A DNA stretch of 6,555 nt from UBA4719 sp035654835 (GTDB lineage: Bacteria; Actinomycetota; Actinomycetes; Actinomycetales; Dermatophilaceae). The stretch spans positions 1 through 6,555 of the forward strand of contig DASRVZ010000235.1 of assembly GCA_035654835.1 (NCBI GenBank), in the 5' to 3' direction. The position numbers and the translations under genes are program-made. Of the stretch, positions 1-4,570 are shown one piece after another; the stretch's first letter is position 1; each line of letters begins with the position of its first letter. The notes under the pieces are model-generated. The model saw only the letters and a program-made list of their open reading frames with translations, made no database searches and was not told the origin of the DNA.

Positions 1-291
1 CCCGAAGCGCTCCTCGTAGGTGGTCATGTTGGTGTTGAGCGCCTGGATCATCCTGCCCACCATGGTGGGGGCGATGCGGATGCGGTCGACGACCTCCGCC
101 GTGACCGTGCCCTCGCCGGACGGCATGACCTGGCAGAAGTCAAGGGTGAACTCGTGCGGGCTGTGGCTGATAGCGAGGAAGTTGGCGTAGGTCCCGTGGC
201 GCACCTCGGGTGGGACGCTCACGTTGATGGGCGGGTTCTGGCGCGGCTGCGGCGGCGGCTGGGGGCTCGGCTGGTCGGGGGTATCACTCAC
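1..291 (-). CDS. DUF3467 family protein, 3' end cut by the window
   Basis: The visible 97 codons start at a GTG (289-291) with a good ribosome binding site, AGGAG (complement of 298-302), 6 bases upstream. The first 25 or so residues are a low-complexity Pro/Gln linker. After that comes a compact domain with the features of DUF3467: a PPEVRHGTYANF segment, then EFTLDFCQVMP, then RIRIAPTMVGRMIQALNTN. DUF3467 proteins are small, soluble and of unknown function, found in bacteria and archaea; the family is normally about 100 residues, so only a short C-terminal stretch should be missing beyond position 1. It reads away from the lipoprotein gene upstream on the same strand, with 124 bases between them, so the two could be co-transcribed, although a hairpin lies in the gap. 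Family assignment is from residue pattern only. Confidence 0.8.
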   Translation of the reverse strand, partial: MSDTPDQPSPQPPPQPRQNPPINVSVPPEVRHGTYANFLAISHSPHEFTLDFCQVMPSGEGTVTAEVVDRIRIAPTMVGRMIQALNTNMTTYEERFG

Positions 292-388
292 GGTTTGCTC
301 CTGGTTGCGTGCTCGGGGAGGGCTGGACGGGTGTCCTCTGGATCGGTCCTGCCCAGCCCTCGATGCGTCGATGCTAGAAGTCCACCTC

Positions 389-417
389 GACCGAGTTCCG
401 CGGACGCGACCTCGGTC
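389..417 (-). terminator. Hairpin at the 3' end of the lipoprotein gene
   Basis: GACCGAG (389-395) and CTCGGTC (411-417) form a perfect 7-bp stem around a GC-rich 15-base loop that itself contains short complementary CGCG units. The stem overlaps the lipoprotein stop codon (416-418). There is no T tract, so it would be a tract-less terminator or only a 3'-end stabiliser. Function is inferred from position. Confidence 0.35.
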
Positions 418-865
418 AGTCGCCCAGCTCCACGGACGCGCAAACCTCCGGCTCGGGATGGAAGCGGACGGTGACAACGGCCTCGGCTCCCGGGGCCAGG
501 TCCAGCTGTGTCCGGCACGGCGGCTGTGGCTGCTCCATCCCCAGCTGCATCCGGGTGATGACGGTCACCGGGCCGGCCGGTACCTGCTCAACGTGCTCGG
601 CCTCGTAGAACGCACGGATGTCATCGTCGGCCACCACGATGTCGTCGTTCCAGTCGTACACCGAAAGCACCTCGTCTCCGGCGTCGCGGAACTCCACCTC
701 CAGCTCGAAGCCTTCGATGAACACGTCCCCGCCGATGTCCTCCAACCGGATCCGCACGGTGGCTTCCTCCGCCTCTGTGGGGCCGCCCGCACCTGCGGGG
801 ACGCCGCAGGCCGCCAGCAGGGACGTCGTCATCAGCACCAACAGCATGCTCAGCAGCCCATGCAT
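416..865 (-). CDS. Small acidic secreted lipoprotein of unknown function
   Basis: This 149-residue protein begins with a lipoprotein signal peptide: a hydrophobic run MHGLLSMLLVLMTTS followed by the lipobox LAAC, with Cys20 as the expected lipidated residue. The open frame extends further upstream, but I chose ATG 863-865 because it places the signal peptide at the N terminus and has a GGAG ribosome binding site 6 bases before it. The mature part has a Gly/Pro linker (21-30), then a strongly acidic, beta-rich domain with alternating residues (VRIRLEDI, FELEVEFRDAGDEV, EAVVTVRFHPEPEV). Cys117 and Cys142 could form a disulfide outside the membrane. The pattern resembles small Ig-like or FxLYD-like extracellular domains, but I do not recognise a family. 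It is tethered to the outer face of the membrane by inference from the lipobox. Confidence 0.8.
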   Translation of the reverse strand: MHGLLSMLLVLMTTSLLAACGVPAGAGGPTEAEEATVRIRLEDIGGDVFIEGFELEVEFRDAGDEVLSVYDWNDDIVVADDDIRAFYEAEHVEQVPAGPVTVITRMQLGMEQPQPPCRTQLDLAPGAEAVVTVRFHPEPEVCASVELGD

Positions 866-990
866 CGCTCGCTCCAGTGAGGGTCGGGTCAGCGTGCTGC
901 GTAGGACGTGCCGCACGGGGGCGCGGTTCCGAGTTCCGGCTGCCGCTGCACGTTGCCCATGGGGAGCGGATGTTCCGACATGTGGCCGCC

Positions 991-1019
991 GACGGGCCGC
1001 GCGACCGCAGCCGTACACT
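991..1019 (+). promoter_or_regulatory. Possible promoter for tRNA-Val
   Basis: TACACT (1014-1019) is a reasonable -10 element 11 bases before the first base of the tRNA. The matching -35 position (991-996, GACGGG, 17-base spacer) is poor, so only the -10 box carries weight. Confidence 0.35.
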
Positions 1020-1030
1020 GCCACCCGCCC

Positions 1031-1104
1031 GGGCGCTTAGCTCAGCTGGCTAGAGCACTGCCTTTACACGGCAGGGGTCGGGGGTTCGAGTCCCTCAGCG
1101 CCCA
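1031..1104 (+). tRNA. tRNA-Val, anticodon TAC
   Basis: A complete cloverleaf can be folded by eye. The acceptor stem is GGGCGCT (1031-1037) with AGCGCCC (1097-1103), fully paired. The D stem is GCTC/GAGC. The anticodon stem CTGCC/GGCAG carries the loop TTTACAC, giving anticodon TAC, which reads the valine codon GTA. The variable loop is GGGTC and the T arm is GGGGG-TTCGAGT-CCCTC with one G-T pair. The discriminator is A1104, and CCA is not encoded (the next bases are CCG). The 3' part of this gene is the left copy of the 53-bp repeat, so the functional gene was rebuilt by the incoming element. Confidence 0.97.
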
Positions 1105-1105
1105 C
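1053..1105 (+). repeat. Left attachment site (attL), 3' part of tRNA-Val
   Basis: This 53-bp stretch is identical, base for base, to 4487-4539. It runs from the last D-stem strand through the anticodon arm and T arm to one base beyond the discriminator. Identity stops abruptly on both sides (A versus T before it, C versus A after it). Tyrosine integrases characteristically use the anticodon and T-arm half of a tRNA gene as attB and carry a matching copy in attP, so the tRNA is restored at one end and a fragment is left at the other. Confidence 0.9.
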
Positions 1106-1578
1106 CGCGGAAAACCCCAGCTCAAAGGCCTGCCGGCCGAATCGAGTCACTCCAAAACCACACCGTGTGAAGCAGTGGGCCGTCAGTGGGCCGTCCCGAT
1201 GCGCGGACCCACGTCGAGCTGATGGTGCTGGCGCTAGATCGCGGTCTGGCTCATGCCGGCAACTGTGGCCCTTTCTGTAGGTGAGGCCATGTACCTCGGC
1301 ACTGGACTCAGCGAGGCCGACTACCTGGCATACCTCGGCGTGGTGGACACCGTCGACAGGTTGGCCTACATCGCGGCCATGGCAGAACATGATCGCGTTG
1401 GGCACGGGGATCAGCAGCATGAACACGTCGAACCAGCCGTAGCCGATGGTGGGCAGCCCCATGGCAACGGCTTCCGGTGGCTGTGGCGGTTCACTAGCCT
1501 GCCGTACCGTCACTGGACCCCACGGTCCATGTCGATGCCAGCACCGAACTACCTGCCGCCTCCGCGCTTCTGACGGTC
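1106..1578. other. Degraded region after attL, no intact gene
   Basis: No convincing complete gene is present in these 473 bases. Two short stretches keep a coding-like look. On the plus strand about 1238-1390, a frame with mostly G/C third positions reads ...AVWLMPATVALSVGEAMYLG and continues GLSEADYLAYLGVVDTVDRL, but the third-position bias is lost after about 1390. On the minus strand, 1462 down to about 1382, an ATG-led frame with almost all G/C third positions encodes the hydrophobic peptide MGLPTIGYGWFDVFMLLIPV followed by PNAIMF. Neither is recognisable. They are best read as juxtaposed remnants of lost element genes. The open frame that crosses this region and the tRNA on the minus strand is not a gene. 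Confidence 0.45.
1173..1194 (+). repeat. 11-bp tandem repeat, two copies, near attL
   Basis: CAGTGGGCCGT occurs twice with no gap (1173-1183 and 1184-1194), 68 bases inside the left repeat. Short direct repeats at this distance from an att core can be arm-type integrase or excisionase sites, but that is inference only. I did not find the same unit near the right repeat. Confidence 0.5.
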
Positions 1579-1816
1579 GTGGCCGTGCTCACCATCTGGC
1601 AGGTTGCCGGGCTGCTGAACGTGTCTGAGAAGACGGTGCGCAGGGCTGTATGGTCGGGCCGTCGCTCACCACCGCATCGGCGCGGCTATTCCGATCAAGC
1701 CCGAGGGCGTGGGCCGCTACCGCGGGCAGGCCGTGCGCGGAAGCCGTCGCCCTAGAGCGGGGTGGCCTGCCACCGAACTGTCTATCTCGCTTGACGATGC
1801 CCGTCTAGTATCCTAG
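1579..1816 (+). pseudogene. Excisionase-like helix-turn-helix protein, frameshifted
   Basis: From GTG 1579 (or GTG 1585) the frame reads LTIWQVAGLLNVSEKTVRRA then VWSGR, which is the helix-turn-helix and start of the wing of the MerR-like/excisionase class (HTH_17): a short helix, the recognition helix in NVSEKTVRRAV, then the expected SGRL..HRIG turn. At about 1660 the frame breaks. The expected continuation, AHHRIGAAIPIKPEGVGRYR, lies in the next frame (from 1661) and stays open to TAG 1814-1816, whereas the original frame runs into unrelated residues and stops at 1753-1755. A two-base loss (or one-base gain) near 1660 explains it. Intact relatives direct excision of integrated elements by bending DNA at att sites. 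This copy should not make a working protein. No clear ribosome binding site was seen, so the true start is uncertain. Confidence 0.75.
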
Positions 1817-1819
1817 ACT
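1791..1819 (+). promoter_or_regulatory. hicAB promoter and palindromic operator
   Basis: TTGACG (1791-1796) and TAGACT (1814-1819) are separated by 17 bases, a good match to a primary-sigma promoter. The -10 box ends 6 bases before the hicA ATG (1826), so transcription should begin at or next to the A of ATG, giving a leaderless mRNA; no ribosome binding site is present, in agreement. A perfect inverted repeat GTCTAG-TATC-CTAGAC (1803-1818) covers the -10 region and is the natural candidate for the HicB or HicAB operator, so binding would block polymerase and autorepress the pair. Confidence 0.7.
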
Positions 1820-1825
1820 TCCTGC

Positions 1826-2044
1826 ATGACAGCACGACAGGTACTCCGCCTGATCAAGCGGCGAGCCGACGAACGGGGCCTGGAGGTTGACCTGGAGTGG
1901 GGGAAGGGGTCCCACCGCAAGGTCACGGTCGGGGACTGCCAGACCACCGTTCCCGTCCATGCCCGCGAGGACATCGGTCGTGGCCTGCTGCGTCAGATCG
2001 AGCGGGACCCGGAGCCAGCCTTGGGGGAAAGGTGGATGCGATGA
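1826..2044 (+). CDS. hicA: HicA-family mRNA interferase toxin
   Basis: This 72-residue protein matches the HicA (YcfA-like) toxin family, which folds like a double-stranded RNA-binding domain and cleaves mRNA to arrest translation. The diagnostic elements are present in order: an N-terminal helix (RQVLRLIKRRADERGL), a strand, the GSHRK turn with the presumed catalytic His30, a strand KVTVG, then TTVPVHAREDIGRGLLRQIE, where the VPVHA...I..G.LR.I pattern is typical. Length is in the family's usual range, with a slightly extended C terminus. Start at ATG 1826 is fixed by the promoter (leaderless). The stop overlaps the hicB start as ATGA (2041-2044), so the two are translationally coupled. The toxin-first order is usual for hicAB. 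It is free of disruptions, unlike most genes around it. Confidence 0.9.
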   Translation: MTARQVLRLIKRRADERGLEVDLEWGKGSHRKVTVGDCQTTVPVHAREDIGRGLLRQIERDPEPALGERWMR

Positions 2045-2439
2045 GCGAGTACCGCGCGGTGATCTATCGGGACGAGGACGGCTACTGGGTGGCCGACTTC
2101 CCCGACGTGCCCGGCTGCCACACACAGGCGAAGACCTTGGCTGTGCTCCGTGAACGGATGCGCGAAGCCTTGGACCTGTTCGTAGACGACGCTGGTACTT
2201 GCAACATCGTGGAGGGCTTCAACTTATCGCCCGAGCTATTGGAGGCCATGACGCGTGCGGTGGCCCTAAGAGACCAGGCCGCCAAGTCTGAGGAGGCGGC
2301 GCGAAAGGCGACTGCACGTGCCGTCGATGTCTTGACCTCAGCCGGCCTCAGCTACCGGGCAGTGGGCGAGTTACTTGGGCTCTCGTTCCAGCGAGTGCAG
2401 CAGATCGCCGGTCGCAAGCAGGAGAAGGCCGCCCACTAA
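2041..2439 (+). CDS. hicB: HicB-family antitoxin with C-terminal DNA-binding domain
   Basis: The 132-residue protein has the HicB N-terminal domain, a partial RNase H-like fold that caps HicA: YRAVIYRDEDGYWVADFPDV, then PGCHTQAKTL and a helix REALDLFVDD (about residues 1-50). A linker (51-75) leads into a long charged helix (76-98) and a helix-turn-helix at about 99-124, LTSAGLSYRAVGELLGLSFQ followed by RVQQIAG, resembling sigma-factor region 4. HicB neutralises HicA in a complex and represses the operon through the DNA-binding part; the palindrome on the upstream -10 box is the likely target. The ATG lies within the ATGA overlap with hicA, and a GGTGG motif (2031-2035) sits 5 bases before it. 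No frameshift or stop is seen. Confidence 0.92.
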   Translation: MSEYRAVIYRDEDGYWVADFPDVPGCHTQAKTLAVLRERMREALDLFVDDAGTCNIVEGFNLSPELLEAMTRAVALRDQAAKSEEAARKATARAVDVLTSAGLSYRAVGELLGLSFQRVQQIAGRKQEKAAH

Positions 2440-2484
2440 AGGGTGGGCTGGCCCTCGGCCGACGGCGGCCTCCTGGCCCAAACC

Positions 2485-2524
2485 TTGACCCCTATGTTGC
2501 AAACCGACAATGGGCAACATACTT
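2485..2524 (+). promoter_or_regulatory. Promoter region and PadR-type operator
   Basis: A perfect 8-bp inverted repeat, TATGTTGC (2493-2500) and GCAACATA (2514-2521) with a 13-base spacer, precedes the broken padR gene. It contains the ATGT...ACAT arms that are characteristic of PadR-family operators, which usually sit on the regulator's own promoter. A possible promoter is TTGCAA (2497-2502) with CATACT (2519-2524), spacer 16, whose -10 ends 5 bases before ATG 2530, again pointing to a leaderless transcript. TTGACC (2485-2490) is an alternative -35. The operator is clear by symmetry; the promoter choice is not. Confidence 0.6.
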
Positions 2525-2529
2525 GATCC

Positions 2530-2834
2530 ATGGTCAGGAAGAGCTACGCCGCATCGCCATCCTGTCGGCCCTCTTGAACGAAGGGGCCGGTGATCACTAC
2601 GGCTCGAGATTGCCAAGGCTGCCGGTGTTGCCACCGGCACCATCTACCTGATCCTTGCCCGCCTGGAGCCGGATGGCGTTGTCACCTCCGAATGGGAGGA
2701 CACCAACGAATCCTAGGCGGGTCGGCGTCGTCGTCGCTTCTACAGGCTCACTGGGCATGGAGTCAATGTAGCCCAGGCGCACGTCCGTGAGGCCAGGCGT
2801 GCCTTGGGGCCGCTGCGCTGCGGCCGGGGATTCG
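2530..2834 (+). pseudogene. PadR-family transcriptional regulator, frameshifted and interrupted by a stop
   Basis: Pieces of a PadR winged helix lie in successive frames. EELRRIAILSALLNEG then AGDHYG is in one frame (from 2538). At about 2602 the frame shifts by loss of one base and continues LEIAKAAGVATGTIYLILAR, LEPDGVVTSEWED, which are the recognition helix (TGTIYxxLxRLE) and wing of PadR proteins. TAG at 2714-2716 interrupts this frame, after which RRRRRFYRLTGHGVNVAQAH and VREARRALG complete the domain (the R-R-x-Y-x-L-T-x-x-G signature). If ATG 2530 is the start, a further one-base loss at about 2537 is needed; a TTG at 2523 would avoid it. Intact members repress themselves and a neighbouring gene, here the membrane protein that follows. 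The right-hand limit is approximate because the frame overlaps the next gene. No functional protein is expected. Confidence 0.8.
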
Positions 2835-2837
2835 CAG

Positions 2838-3252
2838 GTGCGCAGCCTGACGACCACGCCCCTGGCGATCCTTACCTTCTTGGCCGTCGCGGTCATTGTG
2901 CCGGTGCTGGTGAACCTGGCCACGGAGGAGATCACAGGCAGGGTTCCTCGATGGTCAAATGGCCTAGTGGTGCGAGCGGCCCGGAGACTGCCAGCGGAGT
3001 CCAGGGATCGCTATGCCGAGGAATGGCTCGCGGAGGTAGAGGCGTCGCCTGGGACTCTCGTCTCTGCGGACGGCGGTATCAGCCTCCTGCGCCTTCGACG
3101 GCAGGCGTGCGCGGCGCGGGATGGGGTCGATGAAGGTTGCGAGGGTTTGGCGCCTGCGACCAGCGTGCGGGCTTCCTCGGCAGTTTCGTGGCGGTCCATC
3201 CGATGCTCCTGTCGTGGTGCGTGCCCAAGGGACTACTTCAACAAGGCAGTGA
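2838..3252 (+). pseudogene. Small membrane protein next to padR, probably frameshifted
   Basis: GTG 2838 has a GGGGA ribosome binding site (2826-2830) 7 bases before it. The product has one hydrophobic helix (residues about 8-27, PLAILTFLAVAVIVPVLV), then NLATEEITGRVPRW and RAARRLPAESRDRYAEEWLA EVEASPG. A membrane helix followed by the N-L-A-T-E-E-x-T-G and R-R-L-P...Y-x-E-E-W-x-A-E pattern is one I associate with small actinobacterial proteins encoded after padR; their function is unknown. At about 3050 the likely C-terminal continuation (LSSLRTAVSASCAFDGRRAR) is in another frame, which ends with TGA at 3250-3252, exactly before a strong hairpin. The unshifted frame stays open to 3320 but crosses that hairpin and reads as unrelated sequence. 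I therefore call a frameshift, with less certainty than for padR. Confidence 0.6.
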
Positions 3253-3283
3253 CCGTGACAGCCCCTTTCAAGGGCTGTCACGG
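3253..3283 (+). terminator. Strong 12-bp hairpin, probable terminator
   Basis: CCGTGACAGCCC (3253-3264) and GGGCTGTCACGG (3272-3283) pair perfectly around a 7-base loop, CTTTCAA. It begins at the base after a TGA (3250-3252) that would end the padR-associated membrane protein in its shifted frame. No T tract follows, which is common for actinobacterial terminators. It could instead be a replication or recombination structure, since a DnaA box lies 5 bases further on. Confidence 0.6.
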
Positions 3284-3288
3284 CCGGG

Positions 3289-3297
3289 TTATCCACA
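3289..3297 (+). other. Consensus DnaA box
   Basis: TTATCCACA matches the strongest DnaA-binding consensus (TTATNCACA) at all positions. It sits just after the hairpin at 3253-3283 in a non-coding stretch. A single nine-base match can occur by chance, though it is less expected in GC-rich DNA. It may mark an origin remnant of the element's autonomous form. Confidence 0.4.
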
Positions 3298-3781
3298 GGC
3301 TGCGGGTCAGGGTTGGGTAGTCCACGGAGCACTGCTGGACAGGGGAGTGGTGCCAAGGCTGGACACCGCACAGCTAGGCAAGACGGCTTCACTGTGTGAT
3401 GCTCAGCGACGTTCGCTGCGAGTAGGTGAGCAAGCAAGATTACCGTGGAAGGTGAAGCCGGGAGGGTGGACTATACGCCGTTTCCCCACGTCACAGCCAT
3501 GCGGCCTTGGGCAAGTCCCCAGGCTTGGTGGCCACGTCCATACGTACAGCCCGACGCCTGCCCCTTAGTTATTGTCCCTAGGTGGGGAGTAGGCGGTCGT
3601 ATCCTATCCCGCTAGCAACTAGGACAACCGTGGGCGTAGCCAGGCGTGCCACAGAATAAATAACCATTATGGGTCGGGAGGGTGGTAAACGTTTGACCGG
3701 GGAAGTGCCGAGAGGGGTGTGCACTTATATGTATGTACACGCTCGACACATTTTGTTGGCACCGTCCACGTTGCGGGCCGG
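3298..3781. other. Non-coding stretch with AT-richer patches and inverted repeats
   Basis: I see no gene in these 484 bases; open frames on both strands lack coding bias and recognisable motifs. Structure that is present: TTGTCCCTAG (3572-3581) against CTAGGACAA (3619-3627), an inverted pair with one bulged base; an AT-rich patch around 3653-3672; and GTGTGCA (3717-3723) against TGTACAC (3734-3740), an inverted pair with one G-T mismatch around an AT-rich centre. The composition is clearly richer in A and T than that of the flanking chromosomal genes. This could be an origin or control region of the former element, or simply decayed DNA. Confidence 0.4.
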
Positions 3782-3808
3782 TTGATGTTTGTGTTCTAGA
3801 AGTATACC
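3782..3808 (+). promoter_or_regulatory. Possible promoter of the small membrane protein
   Basis: TTGATG (3782-3787) and TATACC (3803-3808) resemble -35 and -10 boxes upstream of ATG 3829. The 15-base spacer is shorter than optimal, so this is a weak call. Confidence 0.3.
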
Positions 3809-3828
3809 CAACAATGGTCGGGGAGTAG

Positions 3829-4050
3829 ATGGACAAGGTACGCCGGGTGCTCGCGGAAGCGGTGTTCAGCATCGGGTGCCTCGTCTACGCCTTGGCTCCG
3901 CTGATCGCTGGTGCGGTCGCCTATGCCGCCTGGTGGTGGCTGACCTACCGCATCGACGCACCGCCTGTTGTGGCGGTGGTGGCCGCGCTGGTGAGCTGGT
4001 GGACGGTCGCGTTGGGCATCCACCGGCTGTTCCTCGGCGGGTGGGATTGA
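3829..4050 (+). CDS. Small two-helix membrane protein, unknown function
   Basis: The 73-residue product starts with a basic N terminus (MDKVRR), has a first hydrophobic helix at about 11-40 (FSIGCLVYALAPLIAGAVAY then AAWWWLTY), a short loop RIDAPP, and a second helix at about 46-69 rich in Val, Ala and Trp. Both ends are predicted on the cytoplasmic side by the positive-inside rule. Third positions are almost all G or C, which supports real coding. A GGGGAG purine run (3820-3825) precedes ATG 3829 by only 3 bases, a tight spacing. It is convergent with the broken pentapeptide gene, with 5 bases between stop codons. I do not recognise the family. It is one of the few genes of the element that still looks intact; roles such as holin, immunity or exclusion protein are possible but unsupported. 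Confidence 0.65.
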   Translation: MDKVRRVLAEAVFSIGCLVYALAPLIAGAVAYAAWWWLTYRIDAPPVVAVVAALVSWWTVALGIHRLFLGGWD

Positions 4051-4055
4051 CGGGG

Positions 4056-4483
4056 CTAGCTGCTAGTCCCGCCGTTGTCTTCAGTTGGCTCTACGTGAGC
4101 TTCTGACAAGTCGGCGCTCTTAACGTCCGACAGATCGGCACCCTCCAGCTGCGCACCCGTCAGGATGGCGCCCCTTAGGTCCGTCTGGGAAAGTTTGGCT
4201 CCCTCAGGGTGTGCGTGGGAGAGGTCTGCACCTGCTAAATGCGCCAAGAGGAACCTCGCATCTTCAAGGTGCGCCTCCTTTAAGATGGCGCCCTCAGATG
4301 TGCATTGAGTAGCGAGCACCGTCCATACGCGCTTCCGCCAGGTAGGCGTTGTTCAGGTATGCATACAAGAAACCGGCGCCACTCATGTTGGCCCTAAAGA
4401 GGATCGCCCGCTCCAAGTGTATGGCGCAGAACGGCATTCTCCAGATTTGCCTCAATAAGATGTGCCTGCGCCAGTCGTGACAC
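4056..4483 (-). pseudogene. Pentapeptide-repeat protein, frameshifted and cut at the right repeat
   Basis: Three successive minus-strand frames carry the A(D/N)LxX repeat that builds a right-handed quadrilateral beta-helix. The first piece (4483 to about 4425) reads RLAQAHLIEANLENAVLR. The second (about 4425 to 4310) reads HLERAILFRANMSGAGFLYA then YLNNAYLAEARMDGARYS and would stop at 4294-4296. The third continues SEGAILKEAHLEDARFLLAH, LAGADLSHAHPEGAKLSQTD, LRGAILTGAQLEGADLSDVK to TAG at 4056-4058. Two frame changes, near 4425 and near 4310, separate them. The repeats begin within a few bases of the 53-bp repeat, without the leading non-repeat part many such proteins have, so the 5' end may have been lost. 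A GTG at 4481-4483 could be a start but has no well-placed ribosome binding site. The role of the intact protein is unknown; some family members mimic DNA and shield gyrase. Confidence 0.75.
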
Positions 4484-4486
4484 TGT

Positions 4487-4539
4487 GAGCACTGCCTTTA
4501 CACGGCAGGGGTCGGGGGTTCGAGTCCCTCAGCGCCCAC
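4487..4539 (+). repeat. Right attachment site (attR), orphan 3' half of tRNA-Val
   Basis: Exact 53-bp copy of 1053-1105. It contains the anticodon arm, variable loop, T arm and 3' acceptor strand of tRNA-Val but no 5' acceptor strand or D arm, so it cannot give a tRNA. By the usual logic of tRNA-targeting integration it holds the original chromosomal 3' end of the tRNA gene, and the sequence from 4540 on is the original downstream flank. Confidence 0.9.
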
Positions 4540-4570
4540 AATCACGAGCGCCCAACCTTCCAGCGTGGGC

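Larger units (their letters stand above)
1053..4539. mobile_element. Decayed integrative element in tRNA-Val, no integrase
   Basis: The segment is delimited by the 53-bp direct repeats; one repeat plus the interior is 3434 bp. Inside, in order, are degraded coding fragments, a frameshifted excisionase-like gene, intact hicAB, a broken PadR gene with a frameshifted membrane protein, a hairpin with a DnaA box, a small membrane protein, and a broken pentapeptide-repeat gene running up to the right repeat. No tyrosine or serine recombinase, relaxase, replication initiator or phage structural gene was recognised. It is either a larger integrative element or prophage reduced by deletion, or a cis-mobilizable element that needs an integrase from elsewhere. 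Boundaries are seen directly; the history is inferred. Confidence 0.8.

Noticed and set aside
224..880. Plus-strand open frame of 218 codons
   Set aside because: It runs antisense to the lipoprotein gene and into DUF3467; the minus-strand genes have clear ribosome binding sites, a lipobox and domain motifs.
1064..1513. Minus-strand open frame of 149 codons ending in tRNA-Val
   Set aside because: Its C terminus is only the antisense of the tRNA gene (GLEPPTPAV), a familiar false gene product. Only the short hydrophobic part near 1382-1462 has coding bias.
3137..3568. Plus-strand open frame of 143 codons
   Set aside because: It has no family resemblance and no third-position bias, and it crosses the strong hairpin and the DnaA box.
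1106..4486. Remnant of an integrase gene next to either att site
   Set aside because: I looked for the Arg-His-x-x-Arg and Tyr motifs of tyrosine recombinases near both repeats, on both strands, and found none that could be supported.
4487..4539. A second functional tRNA gene
   Set aside because: Only the 3' part is present; no 5' acceptor strand or D arm can be found upstream, so it cannot fold as a tRNA.
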